Source of the DNA: Nocardioides sp. Soil805
Lineage (GTDB): Bacteria > Actinomycetota > Actinomycetes > Propionibacteriales > Nocardioidaceae
DNA length: 64,000 nucleotides
NCBI RefSeq assembly: GCF_001429625.1
Contig: NZ_LMSU01000002.1
Location: forward strand, 372,001-436,000
Direction: 5' to 3'
Each line of letters opens with the position of its first letter. Position 1 is the stretch's first letter. A program made the translations under genes and the position numbers. This document shows positions 35,661 through 43,872 of the stretch, piece after piece. The notes under the pieces were generated by a model that searched no databases, had not been told where the DNA came from, and was given only the letters and a program-made list of their open reading frames with translations.

Positions 35661-36329
35661 ATGGACGACGAGCGGGCGCCGTACGACCCGATGCCGCACG
35701 GTCCGGCGGAGGTCGGGGTGGGGCCGTGGGAGGGCCCGTGGCCGAGCGGTGAGCAGTACGACGCGACGCTGCTGGCCGAGGGTGACCGGCGCAACGTGGT
35801 CGACCGCTACCGGTACTGGACGCTCGAGGCGATCGTCGCCGACCTCGACACCCGGCGGCACGACTTCCACGTCGCCATCGAGAACTGGCAGCACGACTTC
35901 AACATCGGCACCGTCGTGCGCACCGCCAACGCGTTCCTGGCCCGCGAGGTGCACATCGTCGGCAACCGGCGCTGGAACCGGCGGGGGGCGATGGTCACCG
36001 ACCGCTACCAGCACGTGCGCCACCACCCCACGGCCGACGACCTCGCGGCCTACCTGCACGAGCGGGACGTCCGGTTGCTGGGCATCGACAACCTGCCGGG
36101 CTCGCAGCACCTCGAGACCATGGAGGTGCCGAGGCAGGTGTGCTTCCTCTTCGGCCAGGAGGGGCCGGGGCTGTCCGAGCAGGCCCGGGCGGTGTGCGAC
36201 GGCACGTTCTCGATCGCGCAGTTCGGCTCGACGCGCTCGATCAACGCCAGCGCCGCCGCCGCGATCGCCATGCACGCATGGGTGCGGTCGTACGCCGACC
36301 TCTCCGGCGACTCGGCCTGGCGCGGCTGA
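35661..36329 (+). CDS. TrmH/SpoU family RNA 2'-O-methyltransferase (222 aa)
   Basis: SPOUT knot methyltransferase. Motif 1 is HDFNIGTVVRTANAF, with the catalytic Arg; motif 2 is FLFGQEGPGLS; motif 3 is STRSINASAAAAIAMHAW, forming the SAM-binding knot. It should methylate ribose 2'-OH in tRNA or rRNA. An N-terminal extension (about 55 residues) may bind RNA. The ATG is 36 nt from the divergent DedA gene. The 3' end is 4 nt from the convergent sigma gene. Confidence 0.9.
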   Translation: MDDERAPYDPMPHGPAEVGVGPWEGPWPSGEQYDATLLAEGDRRNVVDRYRYWTLEAIVADLDTRRHDFHVAIENWQHDFNIGTVVRTANAFLAREVHIVGNRRWNRRGAMVTDRYQHVRHHPTADDLAAYLHERDVRLLGIDNLPGSQHLETMEVPRQVCFLFGQEGPGLSEQARAVCDGTFSIAQFGSTRSINASAAAAIAMHAWVRSYADLSGDSAWRG

Positions 36330-36333
36330 CCGT

Positions 36334-36852
36334 TCACCCGTCCGACACCTCGGCTCGCGTCAGCACGACCTCCAGGGCCGCGAGCCCGCGGGAGCTGTGG
36401 CTCTTGACCGTGCCCTCGGAGATGCGCAGCTCCTGGGCGGTCTCCCGCACTGAGAGGCCCCACCAGAACCTCAGCACGACCACCTTGCGCTGCTGCTCCG
36501 GCAATGCCTGGACGGCCGCCACCAGCAGGCCCTGGTCCTCGGGAGCCAGCCCGGCGCGGGCCGTGGCCTCCCGCCCCGCATCCAGGGACACGGTGCGCAC
36601 GCGTCGCTGCCGGCGCCGGTGCTGGTCGATGTTGGTGGTGACCAGGATCCGCCGGACGTAGCCCTCCGGGTCGCCGTCCTCGGTCCCGATCCGGTGCCAC
36701 GCGACGTACAGCTTGGTGAGTGCCATCTGCAGGAGGTCCTCCGCGTCGTGCCAGTCGCCGCACAGGGCGTAGGCCAGCCGGCGGAGGTGGTCCTGGCGGG
36801 CGAGGACGAAGTCGCTGTACGCCGCCTCGCGCTGCGTGCGGGTGACACGCAT
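36334..36852 (-). CDS. SigE-family ECF-like sigma factor, copy 1 (172 aa)
   Basis: Region 2 (LRRLAYALCGDWHDAEDLLQMALTKLYVAWHRI) and region 4 (LPEQQRKVVVLRFWWGLSVRETAQELRISEGTVKSHSSRGLA) are both complete, with no region 3, so it is an ECF-type sigma of the actinobacterial 'SigE family' (SigE70). It starts 6 nt after the membrane partner gene (36859-37698) and so shares its promoter. It is paralogous to the sigma gene at 37776-38264 (same core phrases, e.g. GTVKSHSSRGLAALE). Confidence 0.9.
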   Translation of the reverse strand: MRVTRTQREAAYSDFVLARQDHLRRLAYALCGDWHDAEDLLQMALTKLYVAWHRIGTEDGDPEGYVRRILVTTNIDQHRRRQRRVRTVSLDAGREATARAGLAPEDQGLLVAAVQALPEQQRKVVVLRFWWGLSVRETAQELRISEGTVKSHSSRGLAALEVVLTRAEVSDG

Positions 36853-36858
36853 GTCGGG

Positions 36859-37698
36859 TCAGCCCACCCGGCCGCTGGCCTGCTGGACGAACACGTCCAG
36901 GCTCGGGGTGGCCCCGGTGCGCGGCCCGAAGGAGGCCCCGCAGTTGCCCTCGGAGAGGAGCGCGAAGTAGGTGGAACCGCGGTAGACGAGCTCCACCGCG
37001 TGGCTGGGCCAGCCCGGGCAGAACCCGTCGACCGGGTCGGCGACGACGCGCACCCGCCGGACGCCGTCCAGTGTGTGGAGGCGACCACCGCGGTAGGCCA
37101 CCAGCGGGATCGAGGCGTAGTCGCCGCCGTCGCCGATGGCGACGGGGAGGTCCCACATGGGGCTCCAGGTGGACGTCACGAAGTCGAGGAGCTCGCCCAT
37201 CGCGTCTTCCGTGACGTCCGTGACCACGCCGTTCTCGGACGCCCACAGCAGGACGTACTTGCGCTGGTCCTCGGAGGTCAGGGCGAGCGCGACCGAGGGG
37301 CGATCGGGGATCACGTCGTCGATTCGCTGCGTCACCGTGGCACCGGGTCGCACCGTCACGGTGCCATCCGGCGCCAGGCGGGCCCATGTGTCGTCATCCC
37401 AACGGGCCGCGTCGGTGGACTTATCAGTCGCGTCGTCGGAGGCCGGGTCGGTCGGGATCGCGGCCGGTGCCACCGCCGAGTCCAGCGGTGAGTCGGGGCG
37501 CCCGGGACCGTCGGGGCGGTCGAGCACCGTCACGCCGAGCAGGGGGACGACGACGAGGCAGGCCGTGGCCGCCACCGCGATCCGGGCCGTCCGACGCCGG
37601 GCGGCCCGGCGCCCGGCGCTCAGCCGTGCGTCGAGCGGCCGGTGGGCCGGGCCCCCGTCGAGTGCCCGGTCGAAGCGGTCCTTCAGGTCGGTGTCCAT
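36859..37698 (-). CDS. Single-span membrane protein, candidate anti-sigma partner B (279 aa)
   Basis: A cytoplasmic N-terminus of about 38 residues (LKDRFDRALDGG..., Arg-rich), one membrane span (about 39-59, RIAVAATACLVVVPLLGV) and a 220-residue extracytoplasmic domain of unrecognised fold. It is encoded immediately before sigma copy 1 (6-nt gap), and a second, similar pair lies upstream. The topology and pairing fit an anti-sigma factor or membrane sensor, but there is no ZAS zinc motif, so the role is inferred from context. RBS GGGGGAACGAC precedes the ATG. Confidence 0.75.
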   Translation of the reverse strand: MDTDLKDRFDRALDGGPAHRPLDARLSAGRRAARRRTARIAVAATACLVVVPLLGVTVLDRPDGPGRPDSPLDSAVAPAAIPTDPASDDATDKSTDAARWDDDTWARLAPDGTVTVRPGATVTQRIDDVIPDRPSVALALTSEDQRKYVLLWASENGVVTDVTEDAMGELLDFVTSTWSPMWDLPVAIGDGGDYASIPLVAYRGGRLHTLDGVRRVRVVADPVDGFCPGWPSHAVELVYRGSTYFALLSEGNCGASFGPRTGATPSLDVFVQQASGRVG

Positions 37699-37733
37699 GT
37701 CGTTCCCCCGTCGCTAGGTGATGTCCTACCACC

Positions 37734-37763
37734 GAGAACGCCTGCGGGCGCGGGAGGTTGTCA
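37734..37763 (-). promoter_or_regulatory. ECF-type promoter B
   Basis: On the minus strand TGACAACC (37763-37756) is followed after 15 nt by CGTTCTC (37740-37734). The AAC-containing -35 and CGT-type -10 are hallmarks of ECF sigma promoters. Similar pairs precede the other two transcription units of this locus. The expected transcript start would lie about 30 nt before the partner B start codon. Confidence 0.6.
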
Positions 37764-37775
37764 CGCCCGCCGGCC

Positions 37776-38264
37776 TCAACGATCGGCGAGCACCGTCTCC
37801 AGCGCGGCGAGCCCGCGCGAGGAGTGGCTCTTGACGGTGCCCTCGGCGATGCCGAGCTCCTTGGCGCTCTCGGCGACGGACAGCTGCAGCCAGTGCCGGA
37901 GCACGACCACCTTGCGCTGCATCTCCGGCAGTGCCTGGAGCGCGTCGAAGAGCGCCGAGCGCTCCACCACGTCCCGGTCGGGCGGCGCGGCCTGCTCGGG
38001 CAGCTCGTCGGTGACCCGTTCGCGGCGCCACGGCCGCCGGTGCTCGTCGATGTTGGCGCGCACCATGATCTGGCGGACGTAGGCGTCCTCGGTGCCCTTG
38101 CCGCACACCCGCGGCCACGCGACGTACAGCTTGGTGAGCGAGGTCTGGAGCAGGTCGTCGGCCCGGTGCCAGTCGCCGCAGATCGCGTAGGCGATGCGGC
38201 GCAGGTGCACCTGGCGGGCGGCGACGTACTCGACGTACGCGGCCTCGTGCTCGTCGCGCCTCAT
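37776..38264 (-). CDS. SigE-family ECF-like sigma factor, copy 2 (162 aa)
   Basis: Complete region 2 (LRRIAYAICGDWHRADDLLQTSLTKLYVAWPRV) and region 4 (LPEMQRKVVVLRHWLQLSVAESAKELGIAEGTVKSHSSRGLA). It is clearly paralogous to copy 1 at 36334-36852. The ATG at 38264 overlaps the partner A stop by 4 nt (ATGA), giving tight translational coupling of partner and sigma factor. Stress or envelope signals are typical inputs for this family; nothing in the sequence identifies the signal. Confidence 0.9.
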   Translation of the reverse strand: MRRDEHEAAYVEYVAARQVHLRRIAYAICGDWHRADDLLQTSLTKLYVAWPRVCGKGTEDAYVRQIMVRANIDEHRRPWRRERVTDELPEQAAPPDRDVVERSALFDALQALPEMQRKVVVLRHWLQLSVAESAKELGIAEGTVKSHSSRGLAALETVLADR

Positions 38265-39223
38265 CGCAGTCCCTCGCCGCTGTCGGCCTGGGACGCCAGG
38301 TGGCGCAGGAAGGCCGCCATCGTCGGAGCGTCGAGGACGGCCGGGTCGACGGTCGTGGTGCCCCACTCGTCCACCCGTCCGAACATCTCGGTCCCGTCGG
38401 CGAGGCGCAGCCGCACCGCCGCCTGCTTGGCGACCGGGCCGTAGGCAGCCGCCTCCTTCGGGCTCATCACGACCTCGAGCAGCGTCACGCCGTCCGCGGC
38501 GACGACGTCGCCGTCGACGAACGCGGCGACCGAGTCGTCCACGGGGACGTCCTGCCCCGGCTCGACGTCCTTGAACCGCTGCTCGTCGGCCCACGTGGCC
38601 CTGATCCAGTCCTCGAACTCGGCGAACCGCTTGCCGGGCCGGTCGAAGGAGATCGACGTGGCGCCGTCGCTCGACCAGGACGCCAGCGCCCACTGCTCGG
38701 CCGTCCCGTCGTCCCGGGAGAGGTCGACGCCCCAGGACTTGTGGCGGGCCAGGTCCTCCAGGACGACGAGCCGCTCAACGGTCCACCCGGGCCGGCGGAC
38801 CAGGCTGCCGTCGTCCAGCGGCGCCACGGCGGGTCCTCGGCCCAGCATCACCATCTCGTCGTCGGTCCGTGCGATCCGGACCTCGGCGTCCGACTCGACC
38901 AGCGGCTCGAGCTCCGGCGCGCTCGGCGACTCCGCGGTGGGGCTCGGCGACTCCGCCGCCGTGCTCGGCGACGGGTCGTTGGCGACCAGCCCGGCTCCGG
39001 CACGGGCGTCGCCCGGCAGCACGGCCCAGGTGGCGCCGAAGAGCACGGCGACCGCGGCGAGGGAAGCGACGCCGGCGGCGAGCCGGCGGCGTCGTACGGC
39101 AGCTCGTCCCGCGGCGAGGTAGCGCGCCGGCTCCGGCAGTCGCGGCCCCTCGCCGAAGGACCGGTCGATCTGGTCCGACCAGCTCGCGCCGGACGACTTC
39201 TCGCCCCCCTGCGTCGTGTCCAT
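38261..39223 (-). CDS. Single-span membrane protein, candidate anti-sigma partner A (320 aa)
   Basis: The N-terminal cytoplasmic part (about 47 residues) includes WSDQIDRSFGEGP and an Arg-rich stop-transfer flank. One span follows (about 48-69, LAAGVASLAAVAVLFGATWAVL), then a Ser/Pro-rich linker (SPSPTAESPSAPE) and a large extracytoplasmic domain. It has the same layout as partner B. It is coupled by ATGA to sigma copy 2, so it is probably its membrane-bound regulator. No known domain recognised. The N-terminal ID-x-SF motif also occurs at the start of the third sigma-like gene. Confidence 0.75.
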   Translation of the reverse strand: MDTTQGGEKSSGASWSDQIDRSFGEGPRLPEPARYLAAGRAAVRRRRLAAGVASLAAVAVLFGATWAVLPGDARAGAGLVANDPSPSTAAESPSPTAESPSAPELEPLVESDAEVRIARTDDEMVMLGRGPAVAPLDDGSLVRRPGWTVERLVVLEDLARHKSWGVDLSRDDGTAEQWALASWSSDGATSISFDRPGKRFAEFEDWIRATWADEQRFKDVEPGQDVPVDDSVAAFVDGDVVAADGVTLLEVVMSPKEAAAYGPVAKQAAVRLRLADGTEMFGRVDEWGTTTVDPAVLDAPTMAAFLRHLASQADSGEGLR

Positions 39224-39256
39224 GGTGGTCCTCTCCGCGTCAAGTGCTGTCACGAG

Positions 39257-39288
39257 GAGTACGCGACGTCGGGTGCGATCGGTTGTCA
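39257..39288 (-). promoter_or_regulatory. ECF-type promoter A
   Basis: TGACAACC (39288-39281, minus strand) and CGTACTC (39263-39257) are separated by 17 nt. The TGA of the -35 element is also the stop codon of the upstream sigma-like gene (39286-39288), so promoter and gene end are fused. It would start a transcript about 30 nt before partner A. Confidence 0.6.
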
Positions 39289-39858
39289 GGCGTGCTCGGG
39301 CAGCAGCATCGCCAGCGCTGCGCGGCCGCGGGTCGCGTGCCGGTGCACCATCGACACGTCGATGCCCAGCGCGCCGGCGACCTCTTCGGCGGGCACGTCG
39401 AGCCAGCCGTGGAGCACCAGCACCTTGCGCTGGACCGCGGGCAGCGACTGGAGGCCGTCGAAGAGCAGCGACTGGTCCTCGACGGGGAAGTCGGCGGCGC
39501 GGTGCTCCCCGCAGCTGCGGGGGCTCGGGGACTCGTGGACGTCGAGGCGGGCCAGCGACCGGTGCACGAGCGCGTCGGCCTCGGTGGCGTCCGCGAGGTG
39601 CGGCCACGCGGCCTCGACGTGGGCGAGGGTGCGGCGCACGGCGTCCTCGGCCTGGACCCAGTCGCAGCAGATGGCGTGGGCCACCCGGCGCACGTGCTGC
39701 TGACGGTCCAGGAGGTAGGCGGTGAACCCGTCGGTGGCGCGCAGGTCACGGCGGGTGCCCCAGCGGGCCGGCCGCGTGCCGGCGACGTAGACGTCGGTGG
39801 TGCCGAACCCGTCGAACGACGCGTCGATCTCGTGCACCCAGTCGATGGTGGTGGTCAT
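39286..39858 (-). CDS. Degenerate SigE-family sigma factor with partner-like N-terminal extension, copy 3 (190 aa)
   Basis: The C-terminal 140 residues align with the two sigma paralogues (VRRVAHAICCDWVQAEDAVRRTLAHVEAAWPHL; SLPAVQRKVLVLHGWLDVPAEEVAGALG). Key positions have drifted: DLLQ...LTKLY in region 2 became DAVRRTLAHVE, and the recognition-helix GTVKSHSSRG became SMVHRHATRG. The first 45 residues, WVHEIDASFDGFG plus an Arg-rich stretch, resemble the cytoplasmic N-terminus of partner A (WSDQIDRSFGEGP). The protein thus looks like a fusion of a partner N-terminus with a sigma domain. RBS GGGGGAAACC. Confidence 0.8.
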   Translation of the reverse strand: MTTTIDWVHEIDASFDGFGTTDVYVAGTRPARWGTRRDLRATDGFTAYLLDRQQHVRRVAHAICCDWVQAEDAVRRTLAHVEAAWPHLADATEADALVHRSLARLDVHESPSPRSCGEHRAADFPVEDQSLLFDGLQSLPAVQRKVLVLHGWLDVPAEEVAGALGIDVSMVHRHATRGRAALAMLLPEHA

Positions 39859-39878
39859 GGTGGTTTCCCCCTTGCGGT

Positions 39879-39906
39879 GAAGACGCACCCGGCAACCGTT
39901 CGGTTG
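39879..39906 (-). promoter_or_regulatory. ECF-type promoter C
   Basis: CAACC (39906-39902, minus strand) and CGTCTTC (39885-39879) are separated by 16 nt, matching promoters A and B. The -35 lies in a palindrome CAACCG-TT-CGGTTG (39893-39906), so a CAACC also faces the other way, towards the aldolase gene. Confidence 0.55.
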
Positions 39907-39997
39907 CGTCGCGATGCCGTCAGATCTGCCGTTCGCAGAGCGGCCGGGAGCCACTAGGGTCGGAGATGTCCCGAGACGTCCTCCCAAAGGATCCGAC

Positions 39998-41032
39998 ATG
40001 CCCATCGCCACCCCCGAGGTCTACGCGCAGATGCTGGACGCCGCGAAGGGCAAGTCCTTCGCCTACCCGGCCATCAACGTGTCCTCGTCCCAGACCCTCA
40101 ACGCCGCCCTCAAGGGCTTCGCGGACGCCGGCTCCGACGGCATCATCCAGATCTCCACCGGCGGCGCGGAGTACCTCTCCGGCCCGAGCGTCAAGAACAT
40201 GGTCACCGGCTCGGTGGCGTTCGCGGCGTACGCCGCCGAAGTCGCGAAGAACTACCCGGTCAACGTCGCGCTGCACACCGACCACTGCCCCAAGGACAAG
40301 CTCGACGGCTTCGTCCGGCCGCTGGTCGACATCTCCGCCGAGCGCGTGGCCCGCGGAGAGGCGCCGCTCTTCCAGTCGCACATGTGGGACGGCTCGGCCG
40401 TGCCGCTGGAGGAGAACCTCCAGATCGCGCAGGAGCTGCTGGAGAAGTGCGCGGCGGCGCACATCATCCTCGAGGTCGAGATCGGGGTCGTCGGTGGCGA
40501 GGAGGACGGTGTCGTCGGCGCGATCGACGACAAGCTCTACTCCACCCCCGAGGACGCGCTCGCGACCGTGCGTGCGCTCGGGACCGGCGAGAAGGGCCGC
40601 TACATGACGGCGCTGACCTTCGGCAACGTGCACGGTGTCTACAAGCCCGGCAACGTCAAGCTGCGCCCCGAGATCCTCAAGTCCGCCCAGGAGGCCGTGG
40701 TCGCCGAGCTCGGGCTGGATGCCGGTGCCAAGCCGTTCGACCTGGTCTTCCACGGCGGGTCCGGCTCGACCGCCGAGGAGATCGGTGCCGCCGTCGACTA
40801 CGGCGTCATCAAGATGAACGTCGACACCGACACCCAGTACGCGTTCACCCGTCCGGTCGCCGCCCACATGTTCGACAACTACGACGGCGTGCTCAAGGTC
40901 GACGGCGAGGTGGGCAACAAGAAGGCCTACGACCCGCGGGCCTGGGGCAAGGCCGGCGAGGCGGGCATGGCCGCGCGCATCGTCGAGGCGTGCGAGAACC
41001 TGCGGTCGGCAGGCACCTCCCTCGGCGCCTGA
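39998..41032 (+). CDS. fbaA: Class II fructose-bisphosphate aldolase (344 aa)
   Basis: Zinc-dependent aldolase of glycolysis and gluconeogenesis, splitting fructose 1,6-bisphosphate to DHAP and glyceraldehyde 3-phosphate. Zinc ligands sit in ALHTDHCPKDKL, EVEIGVVGGEEDG, FGNVHGVYKPGNV and LVFHGGSGST; IKMNVDTDTQYAFTR binds substrate. The long form (about 340 aa) is typical of actinobacteria. RBS AAAGGA precedes the ATG at 39998. It is a single gene, ended by a clear hairpin. Confidence 0.96.
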   Translation: MPIATPEVYAQMLDAAKGKSFAYPAINVSSSQTLNAALKGFADAGSDGIIQISTGGAEYLSGPSVKNMVTGSVAFAAYAAEVAKNYPVNVALHTDHCPKDKLDGFVRPLVDISAERVARGEAPLFQSHMWDGSAVPLEENLQIAQELLEKCAAAHIILEVEIGVVGGEEDGVVGAIDDKLYSTPEDALATVRALGTGEKGRYMTALTFGNVHGVYKPGNVKLRPEILKSAQEAVVAELGLDAGAKPFDLVFHGGSGSTAEEIGAAVDYGVIKMNVDTDTQYAFTRPVAAHMFDNYDGVLKVDGEVGNKKAYDPRAWGKAGEAGMAARIVEACENLRSAGTSLGA

Positions 41033-41045
41033 TCGACGTCACGAC

Positions 41046-41091
41046 AACGACGACGGGCCGGCCCCCCACGGCGCGCTGGCCCGTCGTCGTT
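41046..41091. terminator. Hairpin terminator after fbaA
   Basis: Perfect 14-nt arms AACGACGACGGGCC (41046-41059) and GGCCCGTCGTCGTT (41078-41091) enclose an 18-nt loop, 14 nt past the aldolase stop. No T-run. The remaining 217 nt to the convergent acetyltransferase gene hold a short CCCCCGT run (41096-41120) and no gene that I can support. Confidence 0.7.
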
Positions 41092-41308
41092 ACCGCCCCC
41101 GTCCCCCGTCCCCCGTCCCCCTGGTCCTGTGGAGGGGTAGGCGCGAGCGCAGCGGGTGCCTGTGGCCGATCGACATGGCGCGTCCCCTTCCTCATCGAGC
41201 GTGCGATGAACCGTCGGGGTCTGGGACGGCTTCGGTCCGACATTAGACCGTGGTTCCGGTCCTGCCAACAGGTGAGCGGGATCCCACGAGGTGGCTGCCC
41301 GGGTCGCG

Positions 41309-41767
41309 TCAGTCGAGGGTGCGCTCGTAGTAGGAGGAGAGCGCACCGTCCGGGCGCCCCTCCGTGCGGTCGAAGCCCGCGGACTCGTAGAGCCTGCGCG
41401 CCACCACGTCGTCCTCGGTGGTGGTGAGGTCCATGTAGTCGGCGCCCCGCTCGCGCGCGGTCGCCATGCAGGCCTCGAGGAGCGCCCGCCCGATGCCCTG
41501 CCCGCGACGGTCCGGCACGACGTACAGCTCGGCGAGGTAGGCCTCGAGGGCCGGGCCCCACAGCGACCGGCGCAGCCGCAGCACCCCCAGCCCGTCGGCC
41601 GGGCCGGCGACGAGGACCACGGTCTCGTCGCCGGCCACCAGCTCGGCCAGGTGTCCGGCCAGCCACTCCGGGCCGGGGGACGGCTCGTCGTACTCACGGT
41701 TGAAGTCGTCGAGCAGGCGCGCCGCCAGCGGCGCCTCCTCGGCGGTGAGCACGCGCACGTCCACCAC
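41309..41767 (-). CDS. GNAT family N-acetyltransferase (152 aa)
   Basis: Acetyl-CoA-dependent acetyltransferase: motif A is ELYVVPDRRGQGIGRALLEAC, with the pyrophosphate-binding Q/RxxGxG/A loop, and motif B is VARRLYESAGFDRTE. The target is unknown; small-molecule or protein amine acetylation are both possible. The start at 41767 is 12 nt after the symporter stop, so it may be the tail of the DUF3311-symporter transcript. Confidence 0.88.
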   Translation of the reverse strand: MVDVRVLTAEEAPLAARLLDDFNREYDEPSPGPEWLAGHLAELVAGDETVVLVAGPADGLGVLRLRRSLWGPALEAYLAELYVVPDRRGQGIGRALLEACMATARERGADYMDLTTTEDDVVARRLYESAGFDRTEGRPDGALSSYYERTLD

Positions 41768-41779
41768 GGCCCGGTCCTC

Positions 41780-43495
41780 TCAGCGGGCGCCGGCGTTGCC
41801 CGAGATGTCGTCCGGGTCGCCGTAGGCCGCGTCGTGCTTCTCGTGGTCGACCAGGTCCTTCTGGACGCGCGGGTCGTCCGCGTCGGCGACGTAGTCGAAC
41901 GGGATGGTCTCGTCCTGGCCGTTGGACACCTTGGCGGCGTTGAGGATCGCGCTGAGCACGACCGTGATCACCAGGTTGAGCACGAAGGCGGTCATGGCGA
42001 TGTAGCCCAGCTCGCCCAGCCCCGGGATCTCGCCCAGCGAGCCGCCGAAGTGCTTGCCCGTGACCGGGTTGATCACCTGGTAGGCCTCGACCGTGCCGTA
42101 GACCATGGCGACCGCCCAGCCGGTGAGCAGGGCGTAGCGGTGGAACCAGCGGGTGTAGAGGCTGAACACCACGGCGGGGAAGGTCTGGAGGATCCAGATA
42201 CCGCCGAGGAGCTGGAAGTTGATCGCGTTCTGCTTGTCGAGGGTGAGCACGAAGACCAGCGCGAACGCCTTGACGACCAGCGACATCAGCTTGGAGACCT
42301 TGGCCTCCTGGGCGGGCGTGGCGTCGGGCTTGAGCCACTCCTTGTAGATGTTGCGGCTGAACGTGTTGGCCGCGGCGATGGACATGATCGCGGCCGGCAC
42401 CAGCGCGCCGATCGCGACCGCCGCGAAGGCGACGCCGGCGAACCACGCGGGGAACATGTCCTCGAAGAGCTGCGGGATGACCAGCTGCGCGTTGGGCTCG
42501 CCGTCGAGACCGACCGGCGTGGTCCCGGCCGCGATGGCGACCCAGCCGAGCAGGGCGAGCAGGCCCAGCACGAAGGAGTAGGCCGGCAGGATCGCGGCGT
42601 TGCGACGGATCGTGTTGCGGCTGTTGGACGACAGCGACGCGGTCACCGAGTGCGGGTACATGAACAGCGCGAGCGCCGAGCCGAGCGCCAGCGTGGCGTA
42701 GGCCCAGTGGGTGCTGTCGACCGAGATGAAGGTGCCGGTGGGCTTGTCGGTCGCCGGGTTGACCGTCGCCATCTTGTCCTGGGCCGCGCCGAAGATCGAG
42801 TCCCAGCCGCCGACCTGGCCGGGCAGGTAGATCACCGCGACGATGATGACGAGGTAGATCAGGATGTCCTTGACGAACGCGATCACCGCGGGCGCCCGGA
42901 GGCCGCTGGAGTAGGTGTACGCCGCGAGCAGGGCGAAGGCGATGAACAGCGGCAGGTCCTTGGCGATGATGTTGTCCCCGCCACCGAGCCCGGCCACCTC
43001 GAGCACCGCCTGGATGCCGACGAGCTGCAGCGCGATGTAGGGCATCGTCGCGACGAAGCCGGTGACCGCGACCGCGAGCGAGAGCGCGCGGGAGTTGTAG
43101 CGGCCGCGCACGAAGTCGGCGGTGGTGACGTAGCCGTGGCGGTGGCTGACCGACCACAGGCGGGCCATGAAGATGAAGATGATCGGGTAGAGCACGATCG
43201 TGTAGGGCACCGCGAAGAAGCCCGCGACCGCGCCCGTGGCGAACATCGCCGCCGGGACCGCGACGAAGGTGTACGCCGTGTAGAGGTCACCGCCGAGCAG
43301 GAACCACGTGACCCAGGTGCCGAACTTGCGCCCACCGAGGCCCCACTCGTCGAGCGACTCCAGGGAGTCGCCGCGCTGGAAGCGCGACGCGTAGAAGCCG
43401 GCCACCGTCACGATGGCGAACAGCACGATGAGCACCGCGAGGGCGACGCCGTTGATGCCCGTGTCGGCCGCCATCACGGCCACCTGCGCGCTCAT
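41780..43495 (-). CDS. Sodium:solute symporter, monocarboxylate-type (571 aa)
   Basis: SSS family (LeuT fold) with about 13 hydrophobic spans. Segments FGTWVTWFLLGGDLYTAYTFVAVP and GYVTTADFVRGRYNSRALSLAV are typical of actinobacterial acetate/pyruvate/propionate (MctC-like) or related carriers; a tail of about 45 charged residues is cytoplasmic. The substrate cannot be fixed from sequence. It overlaps the DUF3311 gene by 4 nt (ATGA), the usual partner of this symporter subgroup. Confidence 0.9.
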   Translation of the reverse strand: MSAQVAVMAADTGINGVALAVLIVLFAIVTVAGFYASRFQRGDSLESLDEWGLGGRKFGTWVTWFLLGGDLYTAYTFVAVPAAMFATGAVAGFFAVPYTIVLYPIIFIFMARLWSVSHRHGYVTTADFVRGRYNSRALSLAVAVTGFVATMPYIALQLVGIQAVLEVAGLGGGDNIIAKDLPLFIAFALLAAYTYSSGLRAPAVIAFVKDILIYLVIIVAVIYLPGQVGGWDSIFGAAQDKMATVNPATDKPTGTFISVDSTHWAYATLALGSALALFMYPHSVTASLSSNSRNTIRRNAAILPAYSFVLGLLALLGWVAIAAGTTPVGLDGEPNAQLVIPQLFEDMFPAWFAGVAFAAVAIGALVPAAIMSIAAANTFSRNIYKEWLKPDATPAQEAKVSKLMSLVVKAFALVFVLTLDKQNAINFQLLGGIWILQTFPAVVFSLYTRWFHRYALLTGWAVAMVYGTVEAYQVINPVTGKHFGGSLGEIPGLGELGYIAMTAFVLNLVITVVLSAILNAAKVSNGQDETIPFDYVADADDPRVQKDLVDHEKHDAAYGDPDDISGNAGAR

Positions 43496-43809
43496 CGGTC
43501 ACCGCCGGCGGTGCTCGAGCCGTCGGTGGCCCGCGGGGTCCGGGGCGGCCGCGCGGCGAGGGTGAGCTTGTACGCCGTCCAGGTGAGACCGGAGCACAGG
43601 AACACCCAGAGGAACTGGTACCAGAAGAAGAACGGGAAGCCGAAGAGCTCCGGGTCGGTCTTCGCGTACGACGGCACCCACATCAGGGCGATGATCGGGA
43701 TCATCAGCAGCACGCCGGCGAGGACCATCTTGCCTCGGTCGGTGGGAGGGACGTCAGGGGTGGCGCCGGGTTCGGGGCGCGGCGGAGGGGGGTTCTGCCC
43801 GAGTGTCAT
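43492..43809 (-). CDS. DUF3311 small membrane protein, symporter partner (105 aa)
   Basis: Two hydrophobic spans (about residues 28-48 and 60-83, with FFFWYQFLWVFLCSGLTW), matching DUF3311, a small protein nearly always encoded directly before an SSS symporter. It is presumed to be an accessory subunit. The N-terminus is Pro-rich and cytoplasmic. Translationally coupled to the symporter. Confidence 0.88.
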   Translation of the reverse strand: MTLGQNPPPPRPEPGATPDVPPTDRGKMVLAGVLLMIPIIALMWVPSYAKTDPELFGFPFFFWYQFLWVFLCSGLTWTAYKLTLAARPPRTPRATDGSSTAGGDR

Positions 43810-43872
43810 GCGCGGGAGGTTACTCCTGGTGTTACCCGTGACACAGCAACCGGCGCACCGACGGACGAGCGG

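Noticed and set aside
41092..41308. Small gene between fbaA and the acetyltransferase
   Set aside because: Frames there are short, lack RBS and give low-complexity peptides; only the terminator is convincing.
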